Assembly: GCA_041391505.1 (NCBI GenBank)
Contig: JAWKNW010000005.1
Span: 62,001-126,000 of the forward strand
Direction: 5' to 3'
DNA length: 64,000 nt
DNA from: Rhodothermales bacterium
GTDB taxonomy: Bacteria; Bacteroidota; Rhodothermia; Rhodothermales; JAHQVL01
The position numbers were made by a program, and so were the translations under genes. Numbering within the stretch: position 1 is the first letter of the stretch; each line of letters begins with the position of its first letter. The notes under the pieces are model-generated. The model was given only the letters and a program-made list of their open reading frames with translations. It made no database searches and was not told the origin of the DNA. This document shows positions 45,081 to 54,225 of this stretch, in pieces.

Positions 45081-46997
45081 TTAGGACGGGTCGATATGCT
45101 GGCGGATGGCCTCCAGGAAGGCCTCCCCGTAGCGCTCCAGCTTGACCTGCCCAACCCCGCTGAGCCGGGCGAAATCGTCCAGTGTCGCCGGCCGGTGGCG
45201 GACCATCGCGGTGAGGGTGGCGTCGCCGAAGACGACGTAGGGCGGTACGCCCTGGTCGCGGGCGAGTTCGAGGCGTAGCCGACGCAGTGCCTCGAACAGC
45301 TCCCGGTCGCCCGGGCGCTCGGCGTGGACGGATTCCTCGAAGGCTTCGAGGGTCGTCGCGCGCCGCCGGCGGGTACGGCCGGCGGGTTTCTGATCCTTGC
45401 GGAACGAAACGGGCTGCAACCCCTTCAGTACCGGACCGCACGCCTCCGTGAGCCGCACGCCGCCGTAGCCGGCCACATCCACCCGGAGGAAGTCGGCCGC
45501 GACGAGCTGGCGGATGACCGACTGCCACTCGACGGCGCTCAACTCCCGGCCGATGCCGAAGGTCGGCAGCCGGTCGTGGCCGAACCGGCTGATCTTGTCG
45601 GTTTCGTTGCCGAGCAGCACATCCACGAGGTGGCCCACGCCGAAGCGCTGGCCGGTGCGTGCGACGCATGACATCACCTTCTGCGCGGCGACGGTGCCGT
45701 CCCACTGCTCGACGGGGTCGGTGCAGTTGTCGCAGTTGCCGCAGGCGGCGTCGAGCGGCTGGCCGAAGTAGGCGAGGAGCACCTGCCGGCGGCAGGCCAC
45801 CGTCTCGCAGTACCCGAAGAGCTGGTTGAGTTTGTGCTGCTCGACCCATTTCTGTTTCTCGCCGGCTTCGGAGCTTTCGAGGATCTTGCGCATCGTGACC
45901 ACGTCGGCCAGGCTGTACGTCATCCAGGCGTCGGCCGGAAGGCCGTCGCGGCCGGCGCGGCCCGTCTCCTGGTAGTAGGCCTCGAGCGAACGCGGCACGT
46001 CGAGATGCGCCACGAAGCGGACGTTGGGTTTGTCGATCCCCATGCCGAAGGCGATGGTCGCGACCACGATCAGCCCTTCTTCCTGGATGAACCGGCGCTG
46101 GTTGTGCTCGCGGACGTCGCCGGCGAGGCCGGCGTGGTAGGGGACGGCCTCGATGCCGTGGTCCGAGAGCCAAGCCGCCGTCTCTTCGACGCTTTTGCGT
46201 GAAAAGCAGTAGACGATGCCGGCGTCGCCCGGATGCTCCCGTTCGATGAACTGAAGCAGCTGCTGGCGCGGGCTTTTTTTGGGGATGACGGCGTAGCGGA
46301 TATTGGGCCGGTCGAAGCCGGTGACGGCCAATCCGTCCTCCGGGATCTGGAGACGTTCGAGGATTTCGCGCTGGGTGGGCTCGTCGGCCGTGGCGGTGAC
46401 GGCGATGCAGGGGATGTCCGGAAACCGGTCCCGCAGGCTGGCGAGCTGGAGGTACTCGGGCCGGAAGTCGTGCCCCCACTGGGAGATGCAGTGGGCTTCG
46501 TCGATGGCGAGGAGGGCGATCTGAAGCCGGCCGAGCAGGGCCTGGAAGCCCTCCGTCATGAGGCGTTCGGGGGCGACGTAGAGCAGGTCGAGCTCGCCGG
46601 CGAGCGCCCGCCGGGCCACGTCGCGCTGGGCGTCGAGGTCGAGGCTGGAATTGAGGTAGGCGGCGCGGACGCCGAGCTGGGTGAGCGCGGCCACCTGGTC
46701 CTGCATCAACGCGATGAGCGGGGAGACCACGATCCCGATGCCCGGGCGGAGGAGCGCCGGCAGCTGGTAGCAGAGCGATTTGCCGCCGCCGGTGGGCATC
46801 ACGAGGAGCGTATGCCGCCCCGCTACGACCCGCTCGACGATGGCTTCCTGGCGGTCCCGAAAACGGTCGAACCCGTAGACGTTTTTGAGGATGTCGCGCG
46901 GTGTGGTATGCGGCACAGCCGGTGCAGGTGTGGGTGGGAGATCAGACCCCGCTTGCACGGTCAGGCGCTGCCGGGGTTTCCTGCACCGCCCGCCCAC
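45081..46997 (-). CDS. recQ: ATP-dependent DNA helicase RecQ
   Basis: A 638-residue protein. Helicase motifs: FRDRQEAIVERV (motif 0), MPTGGGKSLCYQLPAL (Walker A, about 68-83), LLAIDEAHCISQWGHDFRPEY (DEAH), AVTATADE, IVYCFSRKSVEE and QETGRAGRDGLPA (motif VI). The RecQ-Ct zinc site has CRRQVLLAYFGQPLDAACGNCDNC, followed by a winged helix and a C-terminal HRDC domain (LFEALRRLRLELARDQGVPPYVVFGDATLTAM). It unwinds recombination and repair intermediates 3'-5'. The first 25 residues may be non-native extension, since alternative starts exist. Confidence 0.95.
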   Translation of the reverse strand: MGGRCRKPRQRLTVQAGSDLPPTPAPAVPHTTPRDILKNVYGFDRFRDRQEAIVERVVAGRHTLLVMPTGGGKSLCYQLPALLRPGIGIVVSPLIALMQDQVAALTQLGVRAAYLNSSLDLDAQRDVARRALAGELDLLYVAPERLMTEGFQALLGRLQIALLAIDEAHCISQWGHDFRPEYLQLASLRDRFPDIPCIAVTATADEPTQREILERLQIPEDGLAVTGFDRPNIRYAVIPKKSPRQQLLQFIEREHPGDAGIVYCFSRKSVEETAAWLSDHGIEAVPYHAGLAGDVREHNQRRFIQEEGLIVVATIAFGMGIDKPNVRFVAHLDVPRSLEAYYQETGRAGRDGLPADAWMTYSLADVVTMRKILESSEAGEKQKWVEQHKLNQLFGYCETVACRRQVLLAYFGQPLDAACGNCDNCTDPVEQWDGTVAAQKVMSCVARTGQRFGVGHLVDVLLGNETDKISRFGHDRLPTFGIGRELSAVEWQSVIRQLVAADFLRVDVAGYGGVRLTEACGPVLKGLQPVSFRKDQKPAGRTRRRRATTLEAFEESVHAERPGDRELFEALRRLRLELARDQGVPPYVVFGDATLTAMVRHRPATLDDFARLSGVGQVKLERYGEAFLEAIRQHIDPS

Positions 46998-47094
46998 TAT
47001 ATTCCCCCGTGCCCCGGGTGGCAGGAAACCCTGACTTCATAAATACATAAAAGGGCCGATTATCGCTTCGAATCTTCTCCCAACCCGAAATCGC

Positions 47095-47640
47095 ATGCGC
47101 TTCGTGCGCGCCACATGGTCCCTGCGGCTTTTTGCCGCCGCCGCGCTGCTCAGCCTGCTGCCCTCGCTGGTGGCTCCGGTTGCGCGCGTGGGACAGTATG
47201 CCGAAAGCGATTACGGCGACTGGCTGCGGACACAGCTTCGGGAGAGCCCATCCGAAGGTTTCGAGGCGGCCATCGAGCGCGCCATGGCGACGTCGCCGCG
47301 CACGCTCCACGCCTTTCTCTCTGCCTTCATCCAGGCCTACGGCGATGCCGATGGCCTTTCCCATGCCTTCACCGGCGCGGTCATCCAGGCCGAAGACCTG
47401 CTCGACCTGCTGAGCCAGCGGTTCAGCCGGCTCGTGGGCGACGCCGTGGCGCCGGAACTGTTGATGAAGGCGACCCCCGTACGCGTCGCGCTTTCGGAGC
47501 GGACGCTCCGTGCCGTGCTCACGCGGGCATCGAGTCTCACCCTCGTAGCGTTCAACGAAGCGCTGCGCACCTCCACCGAGGCGGCCCTGACGGTGCTGCC
47601 TCGCCGGCTCTTGACAGCCCTCCAGCCGCTTGGCCCCTAG
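47095..47640 (+). CDS. exported protein of unknown function
   Basis: A 181-residue Ala/Leu/Arg-rich protein with an N-terminal hydrophobic stretch (LRLFAAAALLSLLPSLVAPVARV) that looks like a signal peptide or anchor. The rest is predicted all-helical (WLRTQLRESPSEGFEAAIERAMATSPRTLHAFLSAFIQAYG). It has no cysteine, motif or family I recognise. Its stop lies 118 nt before secD on the same strand, so it might be co-transcribed with the Sec genes. Confidence 0.6.
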   Translation: MRFVRATWSLRLFAAAALLSLLPSLVAPVARVGQYAESDYGDWLRTQLRESPSEGFEAAIERAMATSPRTLHAFLSAFIQAYGDADGLSHAFTGAVIQAEDLLDLLSQRFSRLVGDAVAPELLMKATPVRVALSERTLRAVLTRASSLTLVAFNEALRTSTEAALTVLPRRLLTALQPLGP

Positions 47641-47758
47641 CCGGCGCCTGCCGTTCACATCCCGACGCGTCGCGCGTCGTCTGGTCACTTCCCTATCCAA
47701 CTGTCCGGAACCCGTGCGCCCTGTAGGCGCGGGCTCCTGACGCGGCTATCTGTATGCC

Positions 47759-49615
47759 ATGAAAGAGAATGGATTTAAAATTACCGTAACGCTCGCCTTC
47801 CTCATTCTGTGCGGGTTCTACCTGTATCCGTCGGTGCGGAACTACATGGAGAACAGCAAGATCGCGGCCATGGCCGATGACGAGCGGATCCAGTACGAAG
47901 AAGAAAACAACACCCGGCTCCGCGACCTCCGCGAGCGGTCCCTTAAACTCGGTCTGGACCTCCTCGGCGGCATGCACGTGACGCTCGAAGTGCGTCTCGA
48001 CGCGCTCATCCGGGAACTGGCGACCGACATCGACCCGGCCTTCAACGAAGTGCTGGCCGAGGCCCGCGCCCAGTCTGTGAGCGGGACGACGTCCATGATC
48101 GAGACGTTCGGGAATATCTTCGCCCAGCGCGATCCCGAAGCGCGCCTGTCGCGCTATTTCCGGGACGACGCGGCCAACATCACGCGCCGCTCGAGCAACG
48201 ACGAAGTCCTCCAGTACCTGCAGACGGAAGCCGACGAGGCCGTGCAGCGCGCCATCGAAATCATCCGTCAGCGCGTCGACCGCTTCGGCGTGAGCGAGCC
48301 GGCGATCCAGCGCCAGGGCACCCGGCGCATCGTCGTCGAACTCCCCGGTGTCGACGACGCCGAGCGCGTCCGCTCGCTGCTTCGCGGCACGGCGCGTCTC
48401 GAGTTTCGCCTGATGACGGAGCCGGACGACGTGATCCGCTCGCTCCAGCAGCTGATCGAGGTGTATGAGGAGGACCCCGACCTGGCGACCGCCGATACGG
48501 TCGCCGCGGACTCCAGCGCCATCGACAACCTGCTCGAAGACGAGGAAGACGTGCTCGGCACGAACAACAAATTCCTCGCGGTCCTGCAGCCGCTCGGCAA
48601 CGGCGTGATCTACGGCACGGTGTCGGAAGCCGATACCGCGAAGTTCAACGCGCTGATGAAGGAGAAACTCTTCCAGGATCAGCTGCCGGCCAACACCACG
48701 CTCATGCTCAGCTCGGAATCCGTCGGCGTCGACGTGAACGGGTTCGAGCAGTACTACGTCCTCGGCGTCCGCAAGGAAGTCGAGCTCGACGGCAGCGTGA
48801 TCACCGATGCGCGCGTCGAGTTCGACGAAGTGAACCGGCCCGAGATCTCGATGACGATGAATGCCGAAGGCGCCCGCACGTGGTCGCGCCTGACGGGGGC
48901 CAACGTCGGCCGCAACGTGTCGGTCGTGCTGGACAACGTGGTCTACTCGTTCCCGACGGTCATCGAGCGCATTCCGAGCGGCCGGACGTCGATCAACAAC
49001 CTCGAATCCCGCGAGGAAGCGCAGGACATCGTGACGGTGCTCAAGTCGGGCGCGCTGCCGGCGCCGGTCGACATCGTCGAGGAACGCACGGTCGGGCCGA
49101 GCCTCGGCGCGGCGTCGATCCAGGCCGGCCTCAACTCGGTGCTGATCGGCCTGCTCATCGTGGCGCTCTTCATGGTGTTCTACTACCGGACGGCCGGCTT
49201 CATCGCCGACATCGCGCTGGTGCTGAACGTCATCTTCATCCTCGGTATCCTCGCCGCCTTCGGCGCCACGCTCACCCTGCCGGGCATCGCCGGTATCGTG
49301 CTCACGATCGGTATGGCCGTCGACGCGAACGTGCTCATCTTCGAGCGCGTGCGGGAGGAGCAGAACACCGGCAAGACGCTGAAGGCCGCCATCGACGGCG
49401 GATACTCGAAAGCGCTCAGCGCCATCTTCGACTCCAACATTACGACGTTTTTCGTCGGTCTCATCCTCTATTCGTTCGGCGTCGGCCCGATCCAGGGTTT
49501 CGCCGTTACGCTGATGGCCGGTATCGCCTCGTCGCTTTTCAGCGCGATCGTGATCTCCCGCATCTTCTTCGATTGGATGGTCAACGACCGCCGTATGAAC
49601 GTCAGCTTCGGCTGA
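47759..49615 (+). CDS. secD: protein translocase subunit SecD
   Basis: A 618-residue membrane protein with one N-terminal helix, the LGLDLLGGMHVTLEV motif (D1), a large periplasmic P1 domain (RVDRFGVSEPAIQRQGTRRIVVELPGVDDAERVRSLL), the GRTSINNLESREEAQDIVTVLKSGALPAPVDIVEERTVGPSLG segment and five further helices with GMAVDANVLIFERVREE. It works with SecF to use the proton gradient for late steps of export. secF follows 93 nt downstream. Confidence 0.95.
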   Translation: MKENGFKITVTLAFLILCGFYLYPSVRNYMENSKIAAMADDERIQYEEENNTRLRDLRERSLKLGLDLLGGMHVTLEVRLDALIRELATDIDPAFNEVLAEARAQSVSGTTSMIETFGNIFAQRDPEARLSRYFRDDAANITRRSSNDEVLQYLQTEADEAVQRAIEIIRQRVDRFGVSEPAIQRQGTRRIVVELPGVDDAERVRSLLRGTARLEFRLMTEPDDVIRSLQQLIEVYEEDPDLATADTVAADSSAIDNLLEDEEDVLGTNNKFLAVLQPLGNGVIYGTVSEADTAKFNALMKEKLFQDQLPANTTLMLSSESVGVDVNGFEQYYVLGVRKEVELDGSVITDARVEFDEVNRPEISMTMNAEGARTWSRLTGANVGRNVSVVLDNVVYSFPTVIERIPSGRTSINNLESREEAQDIVTVLKSGALPAPVDIVEERTVGPSLGAASIQAGLNSVLIGLLIVALFMVFYYRTAGFIADIALVLNVIFILGILAAFGATLTLPGIAGIVLTIGMAVDANVLIFERVREEQNTGKTLKAAIDGGYSKALSAIFDSNITTFFVGLILYSFGVGPIQGFAVTLMAGIASSLFSAIVISRIFFDWMVNDRRMNVSFG

Positions 49616-49708
49616 TGCACCACGCGGGTCCTGCGTTGTGCGGGACCCTGGAGCCATAGACACGGGCCCGGGCTGCGGATGCGGCCGGGCCGCTTACCGG
49701 TAACTTCC

Positions 49709-50626
49709 ATGCGAATGTTTGAAAATGCCAACTACGCGTTCATCGAGAACCGGCGTATTGCCTACGTCATCTCGGGAACGCTCATCGTGCTGAGCATCCT
49801 GTCGCTGCTGATTCGCGGGCTCGAGCTCGGGATCGACTTCCAGGGCGGGATGGAGTTTGTCGTCGAGAGCTCGGAGATTCCGCCTTCGACGGCCGTGCGC
49901 GCGGCGCTCGCCGGCTCGCTCGGCGCCGAGCCCGAGGTGAAAACCTTCGGCGAGGGGGCCCTGCTGATCCGGACCGCCGCCGGCGGCGACATCAACGACG
50001 TGCAGGCCCAGGTACTGCGCGGGCTCGATACCTCGTTTCCCGGCGCGACGCATCGGATCGTCAAGACGGACATCGTCGGTCCCCGTTTTGCCGAAGACCT
50101 CAAGAAAGGGGCGATCTACTCCATCATCGGTTCGCTCATCGTGATCTTCCTCTACATCTGGATTCGATTCCAGTGGAAGGTCGGGTTCAGCGTCGGCGCC
50201 GTCGTGGCGCTGATGCACGACGTGATCATCACGCTGGGGATGTTCTCGGCGATGCACCACCTCGACATCCTGCCGTTCTCGCTCCAGATCGATCAGACGA
50301 TCATCGCCGCGTTCCTGACGATCGTGGGGTATTCGCTGAACGACACGGTGGTCGTGTTCGACCGCATTCGTGAGTACGCCAACATGTTCAAAACCGAAAA
50401 GTACGCGACGGTTGTGAACCGCTCGATCAACAGCACGCTGAGCCGTACCATCATTACATCGGGCACAACCTTGCTCGTGGTATTGACGCTGTTTATATTC
50501 GGAAGCGAAGTGTTGCGAGGATTTGCCTTCGCGCTGGCCTTCGGTATCCTCATCGGTACCTATTCATCGATCTTTGTGGCGTCGCCGGTTGTGGTGGAGC
50601 TGCAGGGGCAAGGCAAGAAGCGCTGA
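49709..50626 (+). CDS. secF: protein translocase subunit SecF
   Basis: 305 residues from the ATG at 49709 (MRMFENANYAFIENRR). It has GLELGIDFQGGMEFVVE, a small periplasmic domain, KTDIVGPRFAEDLKKGAIYSIIGSLIVIFLYIWIRFQWKVG and GYSLNDTVVVFDRIRE, with six membrane segments. It is the partner of SecD. An inverted repeat in the secD-secF gap (gggtcc / ggaccc near 49630) may adjust relative expression. Confidence 0.94.
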   Translation: MRMFENANYAFIENRRIAYVISGTLIVLSILSLLIRGLELGIDFQGGMEFVVESSEIPPSTAVRAALAGSLGAEPEVKTFGEGALLIRTAAGGDINDVQAQVLRGLDTSFPGATHRIVKTDIVGPRFAEDLKKGAIYSIIGSLIVIFLYIWIRFQWKVGFSVGAVVALMHDVIITLGMFSAMHHLDILPFSLQIDQTIIAAFLTIVGYSLNDTVVVFDRIREYANMFKTEKYATVVNRSINSTLSRTIITSGTTLLVVLTLFIFGSEVLRGFAFALAFGILIGTYSSIFVASPVVVELQGQGKKR

Positions 50627-50680
50627 CGCGTCCTCTCCCACCAATCAGCACGGAACTCTCTCACTAATCGGAATCGCGCG

Positions 50681-51022
50681 ATGAATTACAGTGTCGAAGA
50701 GAAATACAACGCAGTCGTCATCACCCTCAAAGGGAACGTCATGGGCGGTCCGGACGGCGCGAAACTGCACGACACGCTTAAGGAGCTCAAGGAGCAGGAA
50801 AAAAAGAACGTGGTAGTCGATCTGTCCAAAACCAAGTTCATGAACTCCAGCGGCCTGGGCATGTTGATCAGTGCGATGACGACGATGCGGAACGCCGGCG
50901 GCGATCTGCGGCTTGCCAACGTGGCCGACCGGATCCAGTCGCTGCTCGTAATTACCAAGCTGATTACGGTGTTCAAACACTACGATTCCGTCGATGAGGC
51001 GGTAACCAGCTACGCGGACTGA
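50681..51022 (+). CDS. STAS-domain anti-sigma-factor-antagonist-like protein
   Basis: A 113-residue single STAS domain: NAVVITLKGNVMGGPDGAKLHDTLKEL, KKNVVVDLSKTKFMNSSGLGMLISAM. The usual DSSG phosphorylation site is NSSG here, with S56 in the phosphoacceptor position and Asn replacing Asp. Such proteins bind anti-sigma kinases and release sigma factors when dephosphorylated, but no RsbW-type kinase is nearby. It begins 54 nt after secF and ends at a strong terminator, so it may be the last gene of the sec transcript. Confidence 0.88.
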   Translation: MNYSVEEKYNAVVITLKGNVMGGPDGAKLHDTLKELKEQEKKNVVVDLSKTKFMNSSGLGMLISAMTTMRNAGGDLRLANVADRIQSLLVITKLITVFKHYDSVDEAVTSYAD

Positions 51023-51027
51023 CGCGA

Positions 51028-51062
51028 CGGCGGCGTCCCGTTGAGGGACGCCGCCGCTTTTT
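51028..51062 (+). terminator. strong Rho-independent terminator after the STAS gene
   Basis: A perfect 12-bp stem cggcggcgtccc / gggacgccgccg (51028-51039 and 51045-51056) with a 5-nt loop is followed by a run of five T's. It closes the plus-strand secD-secF-STAS unit before purA. Confidence 0.92.
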
Positions 51063-51218
51063 GCTTGCGCGGGGTGAAGGGGCGATCGCCTCTCGCGCCG
51101 CAGCCATACGGCCGCGCCGATCGGATACGTCCGAGGGCCAGGGCCAAGCCGGCGCACCGGTTTGAGGGGCGGCGAGGGTGACCTTGTCGCCTCCCTTTGT
51201 GTTCAAATCGAGACTATC

Positions 51219-52520
51219 ATGCCTGTCAGTGTTGTAATCGGCTCCCAGTGGGGCGATGAGGGTAAAGGAAAAATCGTCGACCTGCTCAGCCAGGATGTGG
51301 ACATCGTAGCCCGCTATCAGGGCGGCGCCAACGCCGGCCACACCATCTGTTGGGGAGACAAGACCTTTGTGCTTCACCTGGTGCCCAGCGGCATCTTTCA
51401 GGAGCATGTCGTCTGCGTTATCGGCAACGGCGTCGTCATCGACCCGGTATCGATGATGTCCGAGATCAACACGATCCGCGAACTCGGCTACGAAGTGGAA
51501 GGCCGGCTGTTCATTTCGCACAATGCGCACCTGATCATGCCGTACCACAAGAAGGTCGAGCAGGCGCGCGAGCGGTTTCGCGACGCGAACGCCATCGGCA
51601 CGACCGGGCGCGGGATCGGGCCGGCGTATATGGACAAGTTCGCCCGCACGGGCATCCGCGTGGTGGACCTCCTCAACCGCGATGTCCTCCGCCAGAAGAT
51701 GAAGGATGCGATCGAGGAGAAAAACGAGATCCTGAGCAGCATCTACGGCGCCGAACGCCTCGACGTCGACGCCATCATCGACGAATATGTCGAGTTCGAC
51801 AAGCTCATCGACCCCTATGTCCGCGATACGACCCAGTATCTCTGCCAGTCGCTGAAGGAAGGCAAGCGGATCATGGCCGAGGGCGCACAGGGATCGCTGC
51901 TCGATGTGGATTTTGGCACCTACCCCTACGTTACCTCCAGCCACCCGACCATCGGGGGCTGCTGCACCGGGCTGGGTGTGCCGCCGACGGCCATAGACCG
52001 CGTCATCGGCATCGTCAAGGCCTACTGCACGCGCGTCGGCAACGGGCCTTTCCCGACGGAGCTCAACGATGCAACGGGCGAGCGGCTTCGCAGCGTGGGG
52101 CATGAGTTCGGCGCCACGACCGGCCGGCCGCGCCGCTGCGGATGGCTGGATCTGATCGCGCTGCGGTACACGTCGATGATCAACGGCTTTACCGAACTCG
52201 CCATCACGAAGCTCGACGTCCTTTCCGGGCTCGACGAAATCAAGGTGTGCGTCGCCTACCGGTATCACGGCAAGGAGACGACGCGTTTCCCGAGCGAGGT
52301 GCAGACCCTCGAAATCGTGGAGCCGGTCTACGAATCGTTCCCGGGCTGGTCGGAAGATATCACCGGGATCGACCGCCTCGAGGATCTCCCGAAGAACGCG
52401 CGCACCTATCTGCAATTCGTCGCGGACCAGGTGGGGGTCGGCATCAACATGATCTCCACGGGGCCCAAACGCACGCAAACCATCGCGAGCGATCTGCCGC
52501 TTCTGCACGCGGCGGAGTAG
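51219..52520 (+). CDS. purA: adenylosuccinate synthase
   Basis: 433 residues from the ATG at 51219 (MPVSVVIGSQWGDEGKGK); the frame is open upstream, but family length and the conserved start fit this ATG. GSQWGDEGKGKIVD is the GTP-binding P-loop, followed by NAGHTI, TTGRGIGPAYMDK, EGAQGSLLDVDFGTYPYVTSS, GGCCTGLGVPP and TTGRPRRCGWLD. It makes adenylosuccinate from IMP, aspartate and GTP in AMP synthesis. The product ends right before a long heptamer-repeat region. Confidence 0.96.
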   Translation: MPVSVVIGSQWGDEGKGKIVDLLSQDVDIVARYQGGANAGHTICWGDKTFVLHLVPSGIFQEHVVCVIGNGVVIDPVSMMSEINTIRELGYEVEGRLFISHNAHLIMPYHKKVEQARERFRDANAIGTTGRGIGPAYMDKFARTGIRVVDLLNRDVLRQKMKDAIEEKNEILSSIYGAERLDVDAIIDEYVEFDKLIDPYVRDTTQYLCQSLKEGKRIMAEGAQGSLLDVDFGTYPYVTSSHPTIGGCCTGLGVPPTAIDRVIGIVKAYCTRVGNGPFPTELNDATGERLRSVGHEFGATTGRPRRCGWLDLIALRYTSMINGFTELAITKLDVLSGLDEIKVCVAYRYHGKETTRFPSEVQTLEIVEPVYESFPGWSEDITGIDRLEDLPKNARTYLQFVADQVGVGINMISTGPKRTQTIASDLPLLHAAE

Positions 52521-52530
52521 GGCTGTCGCA

Positions 52531-52819
52531 GGTCATCGGTCATGAGCGCCCTTCGGGCGCGGACACTGGTCATGAGCGCCCTTCGGGCGCGGTCATTGGT
52601 CATGAGCGCCCTTCGGGCGCGGACATTGGTCACTGGTCATAAGCACCCTTTGGGCGCGGTCATTGGTCATTGGCACTGGTCATGACATGCTTTGCGTGGG
52701 GGCATGAGCGCCCTTCGGGCGCGGTCATTGGTCATTGGGAACCCGATTTGAGCATTGCGTTCGACCAGTGACCAGTGACCAGTGACCAGTGACCAGTGAC
52801 CAGTCACTCGTGACCCGTC
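52531..52819 (+). repeat. heptamer repeat region G with interleaved 16-nt TTCG hairpins and an inverted heptamer array
   Basis: The left part repeats ggtcatt/ggtcact/ggacact-type 7-mers. Five copies of the 16-mer agcgcccttcgggcgc, a perfect gcgccc-ttcg-gggcgc-like hairpin, sit between them at 52545-52560, 52575-52590, 52605-52620, 52642-52657 (degenerate) and 52707-52722. The right part (52764-52805) is six tandem accagtg-type units, the reverse complement of the left heptamer, decaying into degenerate 7-mers and ending at the ATG 52831. It fills the 310-nt gap after purA. Confidence 0.93.
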
Positions 52820-52830
52820 GCGACTGACCC

Positions 52831-54225
52831 ATGCCTCGTGATCAACCCACGGCCTTGCCCATGCAATCCTACCGCCTTTCGACGAACCTGAAGTATGGGC
52901 TCGTCCTCTTTGCCGTCGTCATCGCGGTGGCTTCCCTGACGTATGCGAGCCGGCTTGTGTCGCAACTGCGTGCCCGCGAGCAGAAGGTGATCCAGCTCTG
53001 GGCCGGCGCGCTGCAGGAGATCGCGCAGATGCAGGGGCAGTCGATCAACCCGCATCAGCCCGAGTTCAGTGAGCTGGCTTCGCTGCTGGTGCGGTTGCGG
53101 GCTCAACCGGATCCCGTCCTCAGCGCCGAGGAAATCGAGGATTATCTCGAGGCGATCCGCTGGGCGCAGAGCATGCCGCCGGCCGGCGAGGCCAGCTTTA
53201 TCGCCAGCGCGCTGCTCATCAGCAACGACATCCCCATCCCCTCCATCCTGGCCGATTCCAGCCGCGCGATCTCGTGGCGCAATCTCCCCGAAGACATCGA
53301 AGCCATGATGGCGACCGACAGTGTGCGGGCCGTGCAGCTGCTGGCGGCGTACCAGCGGGAAATGGACGCCGCGAATCCGCCGATCCCGATCGAAATCGAC
53401 GATCCCGTGCACGGCAACCTCAGGCAATACGTGCACTACAACGAATCCCGCCTCATCCGTGAACTGCGCATCTTTCCCTACGTTCAGCTGCTGATCGTCG
53501 GGCTGTTCATCTCGGTGGGGTATTTCGGCTTCTCGTACATCCGCCGCAACGAGCAAAGCAACCTGTGGGTGGGCATGGCCAAGGAGGCGGCCCATCAGCT
53601 GGGGACGCCGATATCGAGCCTCATGGGCTGGATCGAACTGCTGCGGATGCCCGACCTCGACGAAGCCCAGCGGGGCTCCGCGGTCGAGGAGATCGAAAAG
53701 GACGTAAGCCGGCTGAAACGCGTCGCCAACCGCTTCTCCAACATCGGCTCCCGCCCCCAGCTCCTCGAAACGCCGCTGGAGCCCGTCATCATGGGCATGG
53801 TGGAGTACATCCGCCGGCGGATGCCGAGCGTCGGCCGGCGTGTCCGGCTGGAGGCGCAGGTCGCCCCGGACATCGCCGTTCCGCTCAATACCGAGCTCTT
53901 CGAGTGGGTGATCGAAAACCTCCTGAAGAACGCGCTCGACGCGATCGAGTCCGAGGAAGGCGCCATCACCCTTGCCGCAACCCGGGAGGGACAGCGGGTG
54001 CACATCGACGTGCAGGACACCGGCAAGGGGATCGATCGCCGGCAGTGGAAGAACGTGTTTCGCCCCGGCTACAGCACCAAGAAGCGGGGATGGGGGCTTG
54101 GCCTGAGCCTCGCCAAACGGATCGTCGAGGAATACCACGGCGGGAGCCTGGAAGTCCTCCAGTCCCGCCTCGGCGAAGGAACGACGTTCCGGATCACGCT
54201 GCCGGCGGCGCCTCAGGGGCGCTGA
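52831..54225 (+). CDS. membrane sensor histidine kinase
   Basis: 464 residues; an in-frame ATG at 52861 (MQSYRLSTNLKYG) may be the true start, since the first ten codons directly continue the repeat-rich leader. TM1 is at about residues 22-42 and TM2 at about 220-242, enclosing a periplasmic sensor region of about 175 residues with no known domain. The kinase core has AHQLGTPISSLMGW (phosphoacceptor His), NLLKNALDAIE, DTGKGID and GWGLGLSLAKRI. No response regulator adjoins it. It overlaps the convergent sigma-like gene by 13 nt. Confidence 0.9.
   Translation: MPRDQPTALPMQSYRLSTNLKYGLVLFAVVIAVASLTYASRLVSQLRAREQKVIQLWAGALQEIAQMQGQSINPHQPEFSELASLLVRLRAQPDPVLSAEEIEDYLEAIRWAQSMPPAGEASFIASALLISNDIPIPSILADSSRAISWRNLPEDIEAMMATDSVRAVQLLAAYQREMDAANPPIPIEIDDPVHGNLRQYVHYNESRLIRELRIFPYVQLLIVGLFISVGYFGFSYIRRNEQSNLWVGMAKEAAHQLGTPISSLMGWIELLRMPDLDEAQRGSAVEEIEKDVSRLKRVANRFSNIGSRPQLLETPLEPVIMGMVEYIRRRMPSVGRRVRLEAQVAPDIAVPLNTELFEWVIENLLKNALDAIESEEGAITLAATREGQRVHIDVQDTGKGIDRRQWKNVFRPGYSTKKRGWGLGLSLAKRIVEEYHGGSLEVLQSRLGEGTTFRITLPAAPQGR

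Noticed and set aside
52531..52730. CRISPR-like array (30-nt period after purA)
   Set aside because: The supposed spacers are identical 16-nt hairpins rather than unique sequences, the repeat is a heptamer, and there is no cas gene.
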